The position numbers and the translations under genes were made by a program. Below are positions 7,085 to 7,301 of a DNA stretch of 7,301 nucleotides, in pieces. The notes beneath the pieces are model-generated. The model searched no databases, had not been told where the DNA came from, and saw nothing but the letters and a program-made list of their open reading frames with translations. The stretch is taken from contig QNYP01000163.1 of NCBI GenBank assembly GCA_003978675.1, positions 1 through 7,301 of the forward strand, written 5' to 3'. This DNA is from Hydrogenothermus sp. GTDB taxonomy: Bacteria > Aquificota > Aquificia > Aquificales > Hydrogenothermaceae. The stretch's first letter is position 1. Each line of letters opens with the position of its first letter.

Positions 7085-7117
7085 GGGACAATACCCCCTA
7101 GATAAAGGAGGTGCTTC
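7085..7117. other. Possible decayed CRISPR repeat or hairpin beside the array
   Basis: This stretch can be aligned to the 35-nt repeat only with several gaps: CAAT, then CCCTA, GA, AAA, GGAG and TGC occur in the same order as in the repeat. It also keeps an inverted repeat, ACCCCCT and AGGAGGT (7093-7112, one mismatch, 6-nt loop), at the place of the repeat's own palindrome. Against this, only about 13 nt separate it from the first clear repeat, far less than a spacer. No T tract follows on either strand, so it is not a standard terminator. Confidence 0.2.
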
Positions 7118-7130
7118 AAATAGATTTTTA

Positions 7131-7301
7131 GTCATAATTCCCTAAGAAAAGCGGGAGAATGCAAGTTTAGAAAAGGAGTTGATAGAAAGGGGGATTACTC
7201 CCGTATATGTCGCAATTCCCTAAGAAAAGCGGGAGAATGCAAGAAGTCAAGATAAAAAAAAAGAGGTTGCCTCTTTTAAGTCGCAATTCCCTAAGAAAAG
7301 C
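7131..7301 (-). CRISPR. Edge of a CRISPR array: two full repeats, two spacers and a truncated third repeat
   Basis: A 35-nt repeat occurs at 7131-7165 and 7209-7243, and its first 22 nt at 7280-7301, where the window ends. The spacers are 7166-7208 (43 nt) and 7244-7279 (36 nt), and they are unrelated. The inner copies agree wherever both are visible; the outermost copy differs at two adjacent bases (GTCAT instead of GTCGC). The repeat is partly palindromic: GCA-TTC-CC can pair with GG-GAA-TGC with a single-base bulge on each side. Read on the minus strand it ends in ATTGCGAC, resembling the ATTGAAAC end of many repeats, and the degenerate copy then has its changes near its 3' end, as expected for the leader-distal end. 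The minus-strand direction is therefore inferred; the leader and newest spacers would lie beyond 7301. No cas gene is in the window, so the type is unknown. Confidence 0.9.
7254..7277 (-). terminator. Intrinsic-terminator-like hairpin inside a CRISPR spacer
   Basis: On the minus strand a perfect 8-bp stem, AAAAGAGG (7277-7270) with CCTCTTTT (7266-7259) around the loop CAA, runs directly into five more T residues (7258-7254), giving nine T in a row. This is the form of a Rho-independent terminator, although the stem has only four G-C pairs. On the plus strand the T run is just four bases, so a leftward direction is favoured. It lies entirely within the 36-nt spacer and so was most likely captured with the protospacer. 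Confidence 0.55.

Noticed and set aside
7105..7113. A near-perfect Shine-Dalgarno sequence (AAGGAGGTG region) on the plus strand
   Set aside because: No ATG, GTG or TTG at a proper distance opens a reading frame; the overlapping GTG reaches a stop after six codons. It is better explained as part of the local inverted repeat.
7189..7202. Small hairpin in the first spacer (GGGA, GTAA loop, TCCC on the minus strand)
   Set aside because: A 4-bp stem is short enough to occur by chance and is not followed by a T tract, so no function is claimed.

Overview
The window is strongly AT-rich, and its proteins are rich in Lys, Glu and Ile. The best taxonomic clue is a family A DNA polymerase of only 592 residues, with 3'-5' exonuclease and polymerase domains but no 5' nuclease domain. 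That architecture is typical of the Aquificae. Together with the low GC it suggests a thermophilic bacterium of the Hydrogenothermaceae, perhaps Sulfurihydrogenibium. This is an inference from gene type and composition, not a database match.

Layout. A rightward unit (1-3253) starts with what looks like the last codons of an upstream gene. It continues with an 842-residue cytosolic PAS-PAS-GAF-like-GGDEF-EAL protein, whose cyclase motif is degenerate but whose phosphodiesterase site is intact. It ends with sfsA, which overlaps the previous gene and starts at TTG. After a 76-bp gap holding an extended -10 motif and an inverted repeat comes a rightward seven-helix membrane protein of the UPF0126/TRIC family (3330-3944). 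It ends 4 bp from the stop codon of a leftward operon, pncA-polA-recO (7010 to 3949). Those three genes overlap or abut: pncA and polA share a TTGA, and polA and recO meet as TAAATG.

The right end (7131-7301) is the edge of a CRISPR array: two complete 35-nt repeats, two spacers of 43 and 36 nt, and a third repeat cut by the window end. The outermost repeat carries two substitutions, and the repeat ends in ATTGCGAC on the minus strand, similar to the common ATTGAAAC end. Both facts suggest that this is the old, leader-distal end of an array transcribed leftward towards pncA. No cas gene lies in the window. The 36-nt spacer contains a perfect 8-bp stem followed, on the minus strand, by a T tract, so it looks like an intrinsic terminator. 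If the array is transcribed leftward, this spacer could cut the array transcript short and shield the pncA-polA-recO operon from read-through. This is the most unusual observation in the window.

How the genes fit together: the leftward operon combines NAD salvage (nicotinamidase) with DNA synthesis and recombinational repair (Pol I, RecO). The rightward unit combines c-di-GMP turnover with the poorly understood nuclease-like SfsA. The membrane protein appears to be its own transcription unit.
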